Source of the DNA: Clostridia bacterium
GTDB lineage: Bacteria; Bacillota; Clostridia; Oscillospirales; Acutalibacteraceae
Assembly (NCBI GenBank): GCA_900764115.1
Contig: CAAFMR010000307.1
Span: 1 to 7,423 of the forward strand
Length of the DNA stretch: 7,423 bases
Direction: 5' to 3'
In this document: positions 1-6,040 of the stretch, piece after piece
Layout: each line of letters opens with the position of its first letter
Position numbering within the stretch: the stretch's first letter is position 1
Program-made: the position numbers and the translations under genes
The notes under the pieces: model-generated
What the model was told of the DNA's origin: nothing
What the model saw: only the letters and a program-made list of their open reading frames with translations
Database searches by the model: none

Positions 1-75
1 CTATTTTTTGTCGTATTTTCCGCACCAAACACAGCAAAGATTAGCCGCATTTCCCTATTTTAGCCAACAAAGCGC

Positions 76-121
76 AAAAATCCCCGCAAGCGACCGTTTG
101 TAACACGATCGCCTGCGGGGA
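76..121 (-). terminator. Intrinsic terminator closing the spoIVA-M23-M50 operon
   Basis: On the minus strand, TCCCCGCAGGCGA (121-109) pairs with TCGCTTGCGGGGA (93-81) over 13 bp with one G-U pair, around a 15-nt loop. Five T residues follow (80-76). It begins about 55 nt after the TAG stop at 177. Confidence 0.88.
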
Positions 122-176
122 TTACCCATAGCAATACCCTTTGTTTTCTTTCAGCCGCAATCATCCGTCTCCCGCC

Positions 177-764
177 CTATCCGCTGAATACCAATCCGGT
201 TAGGTACAGACAAACGATCAGCAATGAGCCGTTGCCCCGACCGGACAGCACCAGATACAGCGCCCCCGCCGCCAGCGGCAGCAGCACCGCCGCCGACACC
301 GCCCGCAGCACCCATTCCGCCCGCTCCGGTGTCGTGCCCAGGCAGAGCAGACATCGCAGCACCTGCCCCCCGTCCAGCGCAGCGGCAGGCAACAGGTTAA
401 ACATCCCCAACACCCCGTGCACCACAGCCGCCCGAGGGCAGCCCGCCAGCCACAGCCCTGCCGCCGCCAACAGGTTGACCCCCGGTCCCGCCAGCGAAAT
501 GGCAATCTGACGACCATAACCGGGCTGATTCCGTCCATCGGTGACGATTCGGGCGCCAAATGCGCCGATGGTGCAGCTTTCCGGCGGGCACCCCGCCAAC
601 AGCATAGCCAGCAGATGCCCGCCCTCATGAATCAGCGATGCCAGCAAACAGGGCAGCGCCAGTCCCTCCGGCTGGCACAGCAGCAGCACCGTCACCAGCG
701 CCGGAAACAGCAGGCTGACCCGCCAGCGAACCGGTCCCAGCCGCCCCTCAAGCCCGACGGACAT
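177..764 (-). CDS. spoIVFB: SpoIVFB-like M50 intramembrane zinc metalloprotease without CBS domain
   Basis: This 195-residue, very hydrophobic protein has about six membrane segments (roughly 14-30, 36-57, 86-107, 112-128, 152-173, 178-194). The site-2-protease zinc motif is HEGGH (H46, E47, H50), and the third ligand Asp lies in NLLPAAALDGG (N123, P126, D131). GAFGARIV (67-74) and AGPGVNLL (92-99) also match the SpoIVFB layout. B. subtilis SpoIVFB cleaves pro-sigma-K in the outer forespore membrane and carries a C-terminal CBS domain (288 residues in all); here the protein ends after the last membrane segment. I chose the ATG at 764, with GGAG 4 nt upstream; it lies inside the 3' end of the M23 gene, which suggests translational coupling. 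Eight cysteines in 195 residues is notable. The M50 family is very likely; pro-sigma-K as substrate is inferred from its neighbours. Confidence 0.86.
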   Translation of the reverse strand: MSVGLEGRLGPVRWRVSLLFPALVTVLLLCQPEGLALPCLLASLIHEGGHLLAMLLAGCPPESCTIGAFGARIVTDGRNQPGYGRQIAISLAGPGVNLLAAAGLWLAGCPRAAVVHGVLGMFNLLPAAALDGGQVLRCLLCLGTTPERAEWVLRAVSAAVLLPLAAGALYLVLSGRGNGSLLIVCLYLTGLVFSG

Positions 765-1767
765 AGCGCTCCAGCGGCACCATCCCGGCGGGGTGATACA
801 CCGTTCCATCGCAGCTGACCTGCACATGCAGATGATTCCCGGTAGCGGCGCCGGTCGCCCCCACCAGCGCCACCGTCTCGCCGGGGCGCACCACCGTCCC
901 GGCGGACACCAGCAGCCGGGAGCAATGGGCATACAGTACCTCCACCCCGTCGCCGTGGGTCAGCCGCACATAGTTGCCAAAACTGGGGCTCTCCCCCGCC
1001 GCCGTCACCGTACCGAAAAACATAGCCGCAATCGGCGTCCCCGCCGGTGCGGCTATGTCCACCCCCCAATGAAATTGCTCTGCCCCGCCGGTGGGGCTGT
1101 CCCGATACCCATAGCCGGAGGTCAGCGTTCCGGTACATAAGGGCGGCACGGCTGCCCGATTCACCAGCAGCGGCACCGCCAGCGCCCCCTCCGGCGGCAG
1201 CCGCCCGGCGCTCGTTCCGGCAGCAGAGGGAGTTTCACTGTTTTCGGCAGAGGAACTATTCTGCCGGTCATCGGAACGATTCTTCCCATCGTCCGCTGCG
1301 GTTTCATCATTATTGTTGTCGGAAGTATCCTGCGTGTTTTCGGAAGTTTGGTTCCTGTTTTTCTCCGTTTGGCTCTCATTTCCGGAGGTTTCGTTCCCAC
1401 CGGCAGCGGACGCCTGGTCATTACGGCTCTCCAGCTGACCGGACACCGCCTGCGCCGGGTCTCCATCCCACAGACGCGCCAATGTTGCCAGCAAATCGTT
1501 GCGCATCAGGCTCTGATGAAAGCTCTCCCGCAGTTGCGTATAGGCAGCACCCCCGGCGGTGCGCAGCAGCAGCACCAACAGCAGCGCCACCACGCAGGCG
1601 ATGCATTGAACCGCCAGCACCCGCCCTGTTCCGGCGGGCTTTTTTTCGGGCGGTGTTTCCGCCGATGCCGCCGCCGACAGCTCCGTTTCCCGCTGCGTCA
1701 GCGTTCCCGGCGTCAGCCGCCCGCGGGAAACGGGCGGCAGCTCGCCGCCCCAGGGTTGCTCAATCAT
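748..1767 (-). CDS. Membrane-anchored M23 (LytM-type) peptidase in the SpoIVFA position
   Basis: This 339-residue protein has a short cytoplasmic N-terminus, one membrane segment at about 50-69 (VLAVQCIACVVALLLVLLL), a short helical stretch (75-110), a low-complexity linker rich in Asn, Ser, Thr, Glu and Asp (about 112-188), and a C-terminal LytM domain (about 210-325). Unlike B. subtilis SpoIVFA, the M23 active site appears complete: HWGVD supplies H233 and D237, YAHCSRL supplies H281, and GNHLH supplies H312 and H314. It could therefore be a real endopeptidase. The start at 1767 has a strong AGGAGGA about 8 nt upstream, and the 3' end overlaps the M50 gene by 17 nt. By analogy with spoIVFA-spoIVFB it may anchor or restrain the downstream protease in the outer forespore membrane. 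That role is inferred from position and topology; a SpoIIQ-like role or peptidoglycan remodelling is possible. Confidence 0.9.
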   Translation of the reverse strand: MIEQPWGGELPPVSRGRLTPGTLTQRETELSAAASAETPPEKKPAGTGRVLAVQCIACVVALLLVLLLRTAGGAAYTQLRESFHQSLMRNDLLATLARLWDGDPAQAVSGQLESRNDQASAAGGNETSGNESQTEKNRNQTSENTQDTSDNNNDETAADDGKNRSDDRQNSSSAENSETPSAAGTSAGRLPPEGALAVPLLVNRAAVPPLCTGTLTSGYGYRDSPTGGAEQFHWGVDIAAPAGTPIAAMFFGTVTAAGESPSFGNYVRLTHGDGVEVLYAHCSRLLVSAGTVVRPGETVALVGATGAATGNHLHVQVSCDGTVYHPAGMVPLERYVRRA

Positions 1768-1785
1768 ACGCTCTTCCTCCTGCTT

Positions 1786-3267
1786 TTAGACGATAATGCA
1801 AATGAGTCCGTTACAGCCCTCATTGATAATTCGCTCCACCGTTTCCTTCAGCTTCTGGCGCGCGTCCTCCGGCATATGCACCAGCTTATTGTGTAGCCCC
1901 TCATTCACCAGCCCATACAAGGAGGTGCCGAAAATATTGGACTCCCAAATTTTCGACGGGTCTTCATCAAATTGCCCCAGCAGGTAATTCACCAGATCCT
2001 CGCTCTGCCGCTCACTGCCTACGATGGGACAAACCTCTGTGGTGATCTGCGCCCGCATCATATGTATGGAGGGCGCTGCTGCCCGCAGCCGCACGCCGTA
2101 ACGCCCGCTTTGCCGGATGATTTCCGGTTCCTCCAGGGTCATTTCTTCCATTTCCGGCATCACAATGCCGTAACCGGTCGCCTCCACCTGCTCCATAGCT
2201 CCTTGGATTTTTTTGTATTTTCGGCTGATCTGCGCCAGCTCCAGCATACAGCTCATCAGCGCGCCCTCGTCGGAAATCTCCAGACCGGTGGCTTCGCCTA
2301 AGATTTGATAAAACAGCTCCGGCTTCATTGTTGCCATCACGCAGGCGCAGCCCTTGCCCAGATCCACCCGCTCCAGCGCCGCTGTTTCCACATAAGGGCA
2401 GTCGTTCAGTCCTTGGGCAATGCGGCGAATCTCGCTGACCCGCTCCACGGTGCCCGCCGCCCGGCGCACCGCCTCCATCACCCCGACCCGCACCGGATGC
2501 TGAGGCTCCAGCTGCATCAGCCACCGCGGCAGTCGAATTCCCACCTCCCGCACCGGGAACTGGGACAGCAATGCCTCCAGCGTTTTGCGGATTTCCTGTT
2601 CCGTCATCGTCTGGCAATTCACCGGCACCACCGGTACGCCGTATTGCTCGCTCATCTGCGCCGCCAGCTGCGCGGCAGCGTCCGATTCCGGCTGCGCCGT
2701 GTTGAGCAGCACCGCAAAGGGCTTATGGATTTCCTGCAGCTCCCGTATGACCCGCTCCTCCGCCTGCCGATATTCCTCCCGGGGGATGTCGGTGAAGCTG
2801 CCGTCGGTGGTCACCACCAGCCCCACAGACGAATGGTCGGTGATGACCCGGCGGGTGCCCTCCTCCGCTGCCATATTGAACGGCACCTCTTCGTCATACC
2901 AGGGGGTCTTCACCATCCGGGGCTGCTCATCCTCGATATACCCCAGCGCCGACGGCACAATATATCCCACACAGTCAATCAGCCGCACCCGCATATCCGT
3001 TACGCCATCCAGGGCAACCCGCGCCGCCTGCTCCGGGATAAATTTCGGCTCCGTGGTCATAATGGTGCGCCCTGCCGCCGACTGGGGCAGTTCATCCGTC
3101 GCCCGCTCCCGGCGATAGCTATCCTCCATATGAGGAATCACCAGCGTATCCATAAAGCGCTTGATAAAGGTGGATTTACCCGTGCGCACCGGTCCCACAA
3201 TGCCCAGATATACGTCGCCGCCGGTGCGGGCGGCCATATCCCGATAGACGCTGTTTGTCGTTTCCAT
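1786..3267 (-). CDS. spoIVA: Stage IV sporulation protein A, coat-basement ATPase
   Basis: SpoIVA hydrolyses ATP to polymerise on the outer forespore membrane, forming the platform on which the spore coat assembles in the mother cell. This copy has 493 residues against 492 in B. subtilis and aligns along its whole length from memory. Landmarks are RTGGDVYLGIVG (14-25), Walker A GPVRTGKS (25-32), DELPQSAAG (58-66), TTEPKF (71-76), Walker B-like RLIDCVGY (95-102), PWYDEEVPF (122-130), EPEIIRQSGRYGVRL (380-394), APSIHMM (398-404), a WESNIFG segment (441-447) and the C-terminal end INEGCNGLICIIV, close to the B. subtilis ending. The ATG at 3267 is chosen because GGAGG lies about 10 nt upstream and the protein then starts as the family does; the frame stays open to 3453 but that crosses the promoter and terminator. 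The M23 peptidase gene starts 18 nt after the stop. Confidence 0.97.
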   Translation of the reverse strand: METTNSVYRDMAARTGGDVYLGIVGPVRTGKSTFIKRFMDTLVIPHMEDSYRRERATDELPQSAAGRTIMTTEPKFIPEQAARVALDGVTDMRVRLIDCVGYIVPSALGYIEDEQPRMVKTPWYDEEVPFNMAAEEGTRRVITDHSSVGLVVTTDGSFTDIPREEYRQAEERVIRELQEIHKPFAVLLNTAQPESDAAAQLAAQMSEQYGVPVVPVNCQTMTEQEIRKTLEALLSQFPVREVGIRLPRWLMQLEPQHPVRVGVMEAVRRAAGTVERVSEIRRIAQGLNDCPYVETAALERVDLGKGCACVMATMKPELFYQILGEATGLEISDEGALMSCMLELAQISRKYKKIQGAMEQVEATGYGIVMPEMEEMTLEEPEIIRQSGRYGVRLRAAAPSIHMMRAQITTEVCPIVGSERQSEDLVNYLLGQFDEDPSKIWESNIFGTSLYGLVNEGLHNKLVHMPEDARQKLKETVERIINEGCNGLICIIV

Positions 3268-3322
3268 ATCTCCGCATCCTCCGCTCCTGTGTCGTTTGTA
3301 TATCCCTATGAGAGCAGGACGG

Positions 3323-3350
3323 GTTTTATGCGCACACCCGGCAAATTTAC
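3323..3350 (-). promoter_or_regulatory. Candidate sigma-E (mother-cell) promoter of spoIVA
   Basis: The minus strand carries GTAAATT (3350-3344), a 13-nt spacer and CATAAAAC (3330-3323). These match 5 of 7 and 6 of 8 positions of the B. subtilis sigma-E elements KMATATT and CATACAMT, with fitting spacing. The predicted start near 3316 gives a leader of about 50 nt. B. subtilis spoIVA is sigma-E dependent, which supports the reading. The match is partial and the same 170-nt stretch has other weak candidates, so confidence is moderate. Confidence 0.4.
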
Positions 3351-3436
3351 CGTAATTTTTCATCAAACAACGCTCCAGATGAAACCAAAGCCGGGGCAAT
3401 TCAAGCCAAAGCGTTCGTATGCCGAAATGACAACAC

Positions 3437-3474
3437 AAAAACAGACCCGGCACACAAGTGCCGAGTCTGTTTTC
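3437..3474 (-). terminator. Intrinsic terminator closing the Fe-S operon
   Basis: The 13-bp arms at 3458-3470 and 3441-3453 (minus strand ACAGACTCGGCAC and GTGCCGGGTCTGT) are almost perfectly complementary and flank a 4-nt TTGT loop. A run of five T follows at 3441-3437. The hairpin starts about 16 nt after the sufB stop and lies upstream of the spoIVA promoter, so it insulates the two units. Four T also follow the stem on the plus strand, but no plus-strand gene is seen. Confidence 0.88.
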
Positions 3475-3486
3475 GTTCTGCGGTGA

Positions 3487-4410
3487 TTATTTCAAAAATC
3501 CGCTGATGATCTGCGCTTCGGCTTCCTGCTCCGTCAGCCCCAAGGTCATCAGCTTAATAATCTGCTCGCCGGCGATTTTACCAATAGCCGCTTCGTGGAT
3601 GAGAGATGCGTCCAGATGGTTCGCAGTCAGCTCCGGGATGGCGCTGACCCGCCCGTGATCCATAATAATGGCGTCACATTCCGTATGACCGTTGCAGCGG
3701 TTATTGCCGTTAATCTGCGAACGGAATATCTGCCGGGAATTCTCCTTCGCCACCGAACGGGACACCACATCCGCCTTGCTGTCCACGCCGTCCAGATCCA
3801 CCGTGAAATCCGTTTCCGCCACCTGCTGTCCGTGGGTAAGAATCTTCTCCCGAATCACCAGGCTGGCACCATCCCCCAGCTTGCCTTTGGTCACCCGCAG
3901 GGTGGAGCTGATGCCCCGGATCTGGGTGGTCTCCATTTCCATATGGGCGTCCTCGCCCAGCTCCACGATGGTGGTGGGGTTCATCACATTTTCTCCGTTG
4001 CCGTCCCCTTCACCATAGTGATTCTCGACATATTTCACGTGAGCGCCCGCCGCCAGATGGAAGGTGTGGATTCCATCATGGCGGGACTCCTCATCGCCGC
4101 CGTTATGGATACCGCAGCCCGCCACGATCGTCACATCCGCACCCTCGCCGATATAAAAATCGTTATACACCAGATCGGTCAAGCCGGTCTGGCTGAGCAG
4201 CACCGGAATATGGACGCTTTCGTGCTTGGTGCCGGGCTTGACGATAATATCAATGCCGGGATGATCGGTTTTCGTCACAATATCAATATGCTCGGTGGTG
4301 TTGCGCCCCGCCAGCTGGCCGTTGGCACGGATATTATAGGCACCCTGCGGCACATCGTGCAGTCCGGCAATCCGCTCCAGCAGATTTTGTTCGATCTTAT
4401 CCATAGCCAT
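3487..4410 (-). CDS. sufB: SufB/SufD-family Fe-S scaffold protein, short minimal (SmsB-like) form
   Basis: This 307-residue protein belongs to the SufB/SufD beta-helix family and pairs with the SufC ATPase just upstream. It is much shorter than Escherichia coli SufB (about 495 residues) because it lacks the long N-terminal part, as in minimal SmsB-type scaffolds. Visible family features are GCGIHN (98-103), HDGIHTFHL (111-119), KYVENHYGEG (126-135), the C-terminal core CNGHTECDAI (239-248), AIPEL (257-261) and IHEAAIGKI (271-279) with His272-Glu273. It has only three cysteines: C99, C239 and C245. The E. coli SufB Cys405 position appears to be Gly or Arg here by eye alignment. The start is ambiguous: ATG at 4410, or ATG at 4404, which sits 7 nt after AAAGGA and is better spaced. 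A terminator follows the stop. Confidence 0.9.
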   Translation of the reverse strand: MAMDKIEQNLLERIAGLHDVPQGAYNIRANGQLAGRNTTEHIDIVTKTDHPGIDIIVKPGTKHESVHIPVLLSQTGLTDLVYNDFYIGEGADVTIVAGCGIHNGGDEESRHDGIHTFHLAAGAHVKYVENHYGEGDGNGENVMNPTTIVELGEDAHMEMETTQIRGISSTLRVTKGKLGDGASLVIREKILTHGQQVAETDFTVDLDGVDSKADVVSRSVAKENSRQIFRSQINGNNRCNGHTECDAIIMDHGRVSAIPELTANHLDASLIHEAAIGKIAGEQIIKLMTLGLTEQEAEAQIISGFLK

Positions 4411-4423
4411 TTCCTTTCCGTTC

Positions 4424-5155
4424 TCAGAGCTTTTGGGTCAGCACCGAGCAGGCATTTGCGGCGTTTTCCTCTGCCAGCAGCCCCGGCAGAATTTCCTCGC
4501 GGCTGCCATCCGCCCGAATTTCGCCGTCGGCAATCACAATCACCCGATCCGCAATCTTGAGTATCCGCTCCTGATGGGAGATGATGAGGATGGAGCCGCC
4601 CTGCTTTTCGTGCATTTTTTCAAACACCTGAATGAGATTGTGGAAGCTCCACAGGTCAATTCCCGCCTCCGGCTCATCAAACAGCGTCAGCTTCGTCCCT
4701 CGGGCAATCACCATAGCAATCTCAATGCGCTTCAGCTCGCCGCCGGACAGACTGGCGTTTACCTCCCGGTCGATATATTCCCGGGCGCACAGCCCCACCT
4801 CGGAGAGATATTCGCACGCCTCCGCCACGGTCAGCTTGCGCCCCGCCGCCAGCGTGATCAGATCCCGCACAGTCAGCCCCTTGAACCGCACCGGCTGCTG
4901 AAAAGCGAAGCTGATACCTAGCCGCGCCCGGTCGGTAATACTGCGGGCGGTGATATCCTCCCCGTCCAGCAAAATCTGCCCCTCCGTCGGCACGAAAATA
5001 CCGGCAATAATCTTCGCCAGCGTGGATTTTCCGCCGCCGTTGGGTCCGGTGATGGCGACAAACCGCTCATCCACCGACAAATTGATGTGCTTCAGAATAT
5101 CCCGCGGTTTTCCGTCGGTCTCCACAGTGTAGGATACATTTTTCAGTTCCAGCAT
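4424..5155 (-). CDS. sufC: SufC-type ABC ATPase of Fe-S cluster assembly (SmsC-like)
   Basis: This 243-residue soluble ATPase is a full-length SufC-family subunit. These energise Fe-S cluster assembly on a SufB-type scaffold in the cytoplasm and have no membrane domain. All nucleotide-binding elements are visible: Walker A GPNGGGKST (37-45), Q-loop FQQP (85-88), signature LSGGE (136-140), Walker B LTLFDEP (156-162), D-loop EAGID (163-167) and the switch His in SHQ (H194). The start at 5155 has AAAGGA about 8 nt upstream. It is followed 13 nt later by the SufB/D-type gene. The C-B order with no sufS, sufU or second scaffold gene fits the minimal Suf-like (SMS) arrangement of anaerobes. The window does not show how sulfur is supplied. 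Confidence 0.93.
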   Translation of the reverse strand: MLELKNVSYTVETDGKPRDILKHINLSVDERFVAITGPNGGGKSTLAKIIAGIFVPTEGQILLDGEDITARSITDRARLGISFAFQQPVRFKGLTVRDLITLAAGRKLTVAEACEYLSEVGLCAREYIDREVNASLSGGELKRIEIAMVIARGTKLTLFDEPEAGIDLWSFHNLIQVFEKMHEKQGGSILIISHQERILKIADRVIVIADGEIRADGSREEILPGLLAEENAANACSVLTQKL

Positions 5156-5178
5156 ACACAGGTTCCTTTCCCGTTTCC

Positions 5179-5889
5179 TTAGTTTCCGGAAGTATCGGAG
5201 GTTTCCTCATCCAGATATCCCTCACAGGTGATCTCATAGGTAAGGCTATCCAGCGGATCGTCCGTAACAGACACATATTCCGGCGAAATATAAAAGATAT
5301 AGGTATTATATCCCTGTTCCGGCACAACATACTTTTCACTGATTTTAGCGGTGTAGCCGCTGGCAATCTGCGCACCGGAGTCGCTGTTGGACAGCTTCAC
5401 CAGCAGGGAGGACATATGCTGGGGCTTATCCAAGCCGTTGCCCAGCGTCATCTGTACGCACAGATAGCCGCCCTTAGTATAATATACCCGGTTGACCGTC
5501 GCCGTAAGTCCGTCCTCGGACAGCTCCGGCTGGGCGCTCTCATCCACAAACTCCGCCGTATTGGTTTCGCTTTTCCGGAATTTTTCGTCCTTCATATCCG
5601 AGCCGATCTGCCATGCCAGCAGCCCGCCGCAAACCACCAGAATCAGCCCCAGCACCCCAATGGTAATCCACCGATCCCGGCGGCTCTGTTCAGAGGTCTG
5701 CCCCGCCCGGCGGCGCTCCCGCTCCGCCTTCAGCTGCCGTTTGGCTTCCTCCCGCTTCTGCGCCTTTTGCGCCTTGAGCTCTGCCCGAATCTCCTCGCGG
5801 GAGCGGGAGCGTCCGAATATCTCCGGCTGTTCGCCGGTATTTCCGTTCAATCCGCGAATCTTATCGTTATCCGGTTTCTTTCCGCCCAT
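5179..5889 (-). CDS. Single-pass membrane protein with charged N-terminal coiled coil and extracytoplasmic beta domain, function unknown
   Basis: I do not recognise this 236-residue protein. Residues 1-73 are cytoplasmic-looking and strongly charged; 30-62 is a Lys/Arg/Glu/Ala-rich stretch of repeats (KAQKAQKREE and similar), probably a long helix or coiled coil. One membrane segment follows at about 74-95 (WITIGVLGLILVVCGGLLAW), preceded by Arg residues, which suggests an inside-N orientation. Residues 125-225 alternate hydrophobic and polar residues like an Ig-like or DUF4352/SLAP-type beta sandwich; this is inferred from pattern only. The tail is acidic and Ser/Thr-rich. I chose the ATG at 5889 because AGAAAGGA sits about 7 nt upstream; the open frame continues to 6021 but crosses the promoter and the upstream terminator. 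The stop lies 23 nt before sufC, so it is probably co-transcribed with the Fe-S genes. Confidence 0.82.
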   Translation of the reverse strand: MGGKKPDNDKIRGLNGNTGEQPEIFGRSRSREEIRAELKAQKAQKREEAKRQLKAERERRRAGQTSEQSRRDRWITIGVLGLILVVCGGLLAWQIGSDMKDEKFRKSETNTAEFVDESAQPELSEDGLTATVNRVYYTKGGYLCVQMTLGNGLDKPQHMSSLLVKLSNSDSGAQIASGYTAKISEKYVVPEQGYNTYIFYISPEYVSVTDDPLDSLTYEITCEGYLDEETSDTSGN

Positions 5890-5933
5890 AATGTCGTCCT
5901 TTCTGCCGCAGCACATCATAACTCTAAAGAAAT

Positions 5934-5962
5934 ATTGTACACGAAAAGCAGCGATTTGTAAA
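5934..5962 (-). promoter_or_regulatory. Sigma-A-type promoter for the membrane protein-sufC-sufB operon
   Basis: The minus strand reads TTTACA (5962-5957), a 17-nt spacer, then TACAAT (5939-5934). Each hexamer is one mismatch from consensus (TTGACA, TATAAT) and the spacing is ideal. It lies directly after the preceding terminator and would give a start near 5927, with a leader of about 38 nt before the ATG at 5889. I saw no clear operator palindrome in the short leader. The match points to housekeeping expression. Confidence 0.72.
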
Positions 5963-5974
5963 GACCTTCCACAG

Positions 5975-6018
5975 AAAAAGCGCCCCGACAGCACCGCAAA
6001 AGCGGTACGGCGGGGCGC
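5975..6018 (-). terminator. Intrinsic terminator after the oadA-type gene
   Basis: On the minus strand a long GC-rich hairpin has outer arms GCGCCCCG and CGGGGCGC (6011-6018 and 5980-5987) and an inner stem CCGTACCGC/GCGGTGCTG around a TTTT loop. A run of five T follows at 5979-5975. It begins about 22 nt after the TAA stop at 6041 and separates the carboxyltransferase transcript from the Fe-S operon. Confidence 0.9.
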
Positions 6019-6040
6019 CAATAGCTGTGCAGCTATGCTT

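Noticed and set aside
1..75. AT-rich stretch at the left edge considered as a promoter or gene end
   Set aside because: A TAAAAT-like hexamer exists on the minus strand but has no -35 partner at proper spacing, and there is no coding frame to judge.
765..932. N-terminal extension of the M50 frame to 932
   Set aside because: It overlaps the conserved LytM active-site region in another frame and is Trp/Cys/Arg-rich shadow sequence.
3268..3453. N-terminal extension of the SpoIVA frame to 3453
   Set aside because: It starts inside the Fe-S operon terminator and does not match the family; the start at 3267 gives the expected 493-residue protein.
2305..3486. Long open frame on the plus strand opposite spoIVA (similar ones at 1047-1796 and 3595-4560)
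   Set aside because: Its translation is rich in His, Arg, Pro and Gln with no domain, and it lies antisense to well-recognised genes. GC-rich third positions remove stop codons on the other strand.
5890..6021. N-terminal extension of the membrane protein frame to 6021
   Set aside because: The extension crosses the previous gene's terminator and the sigma-A promoter, has no ribosome site, and gives Cys/Phe-rich nonsense; ATG 5889 has a good Shine-Dalgarno.
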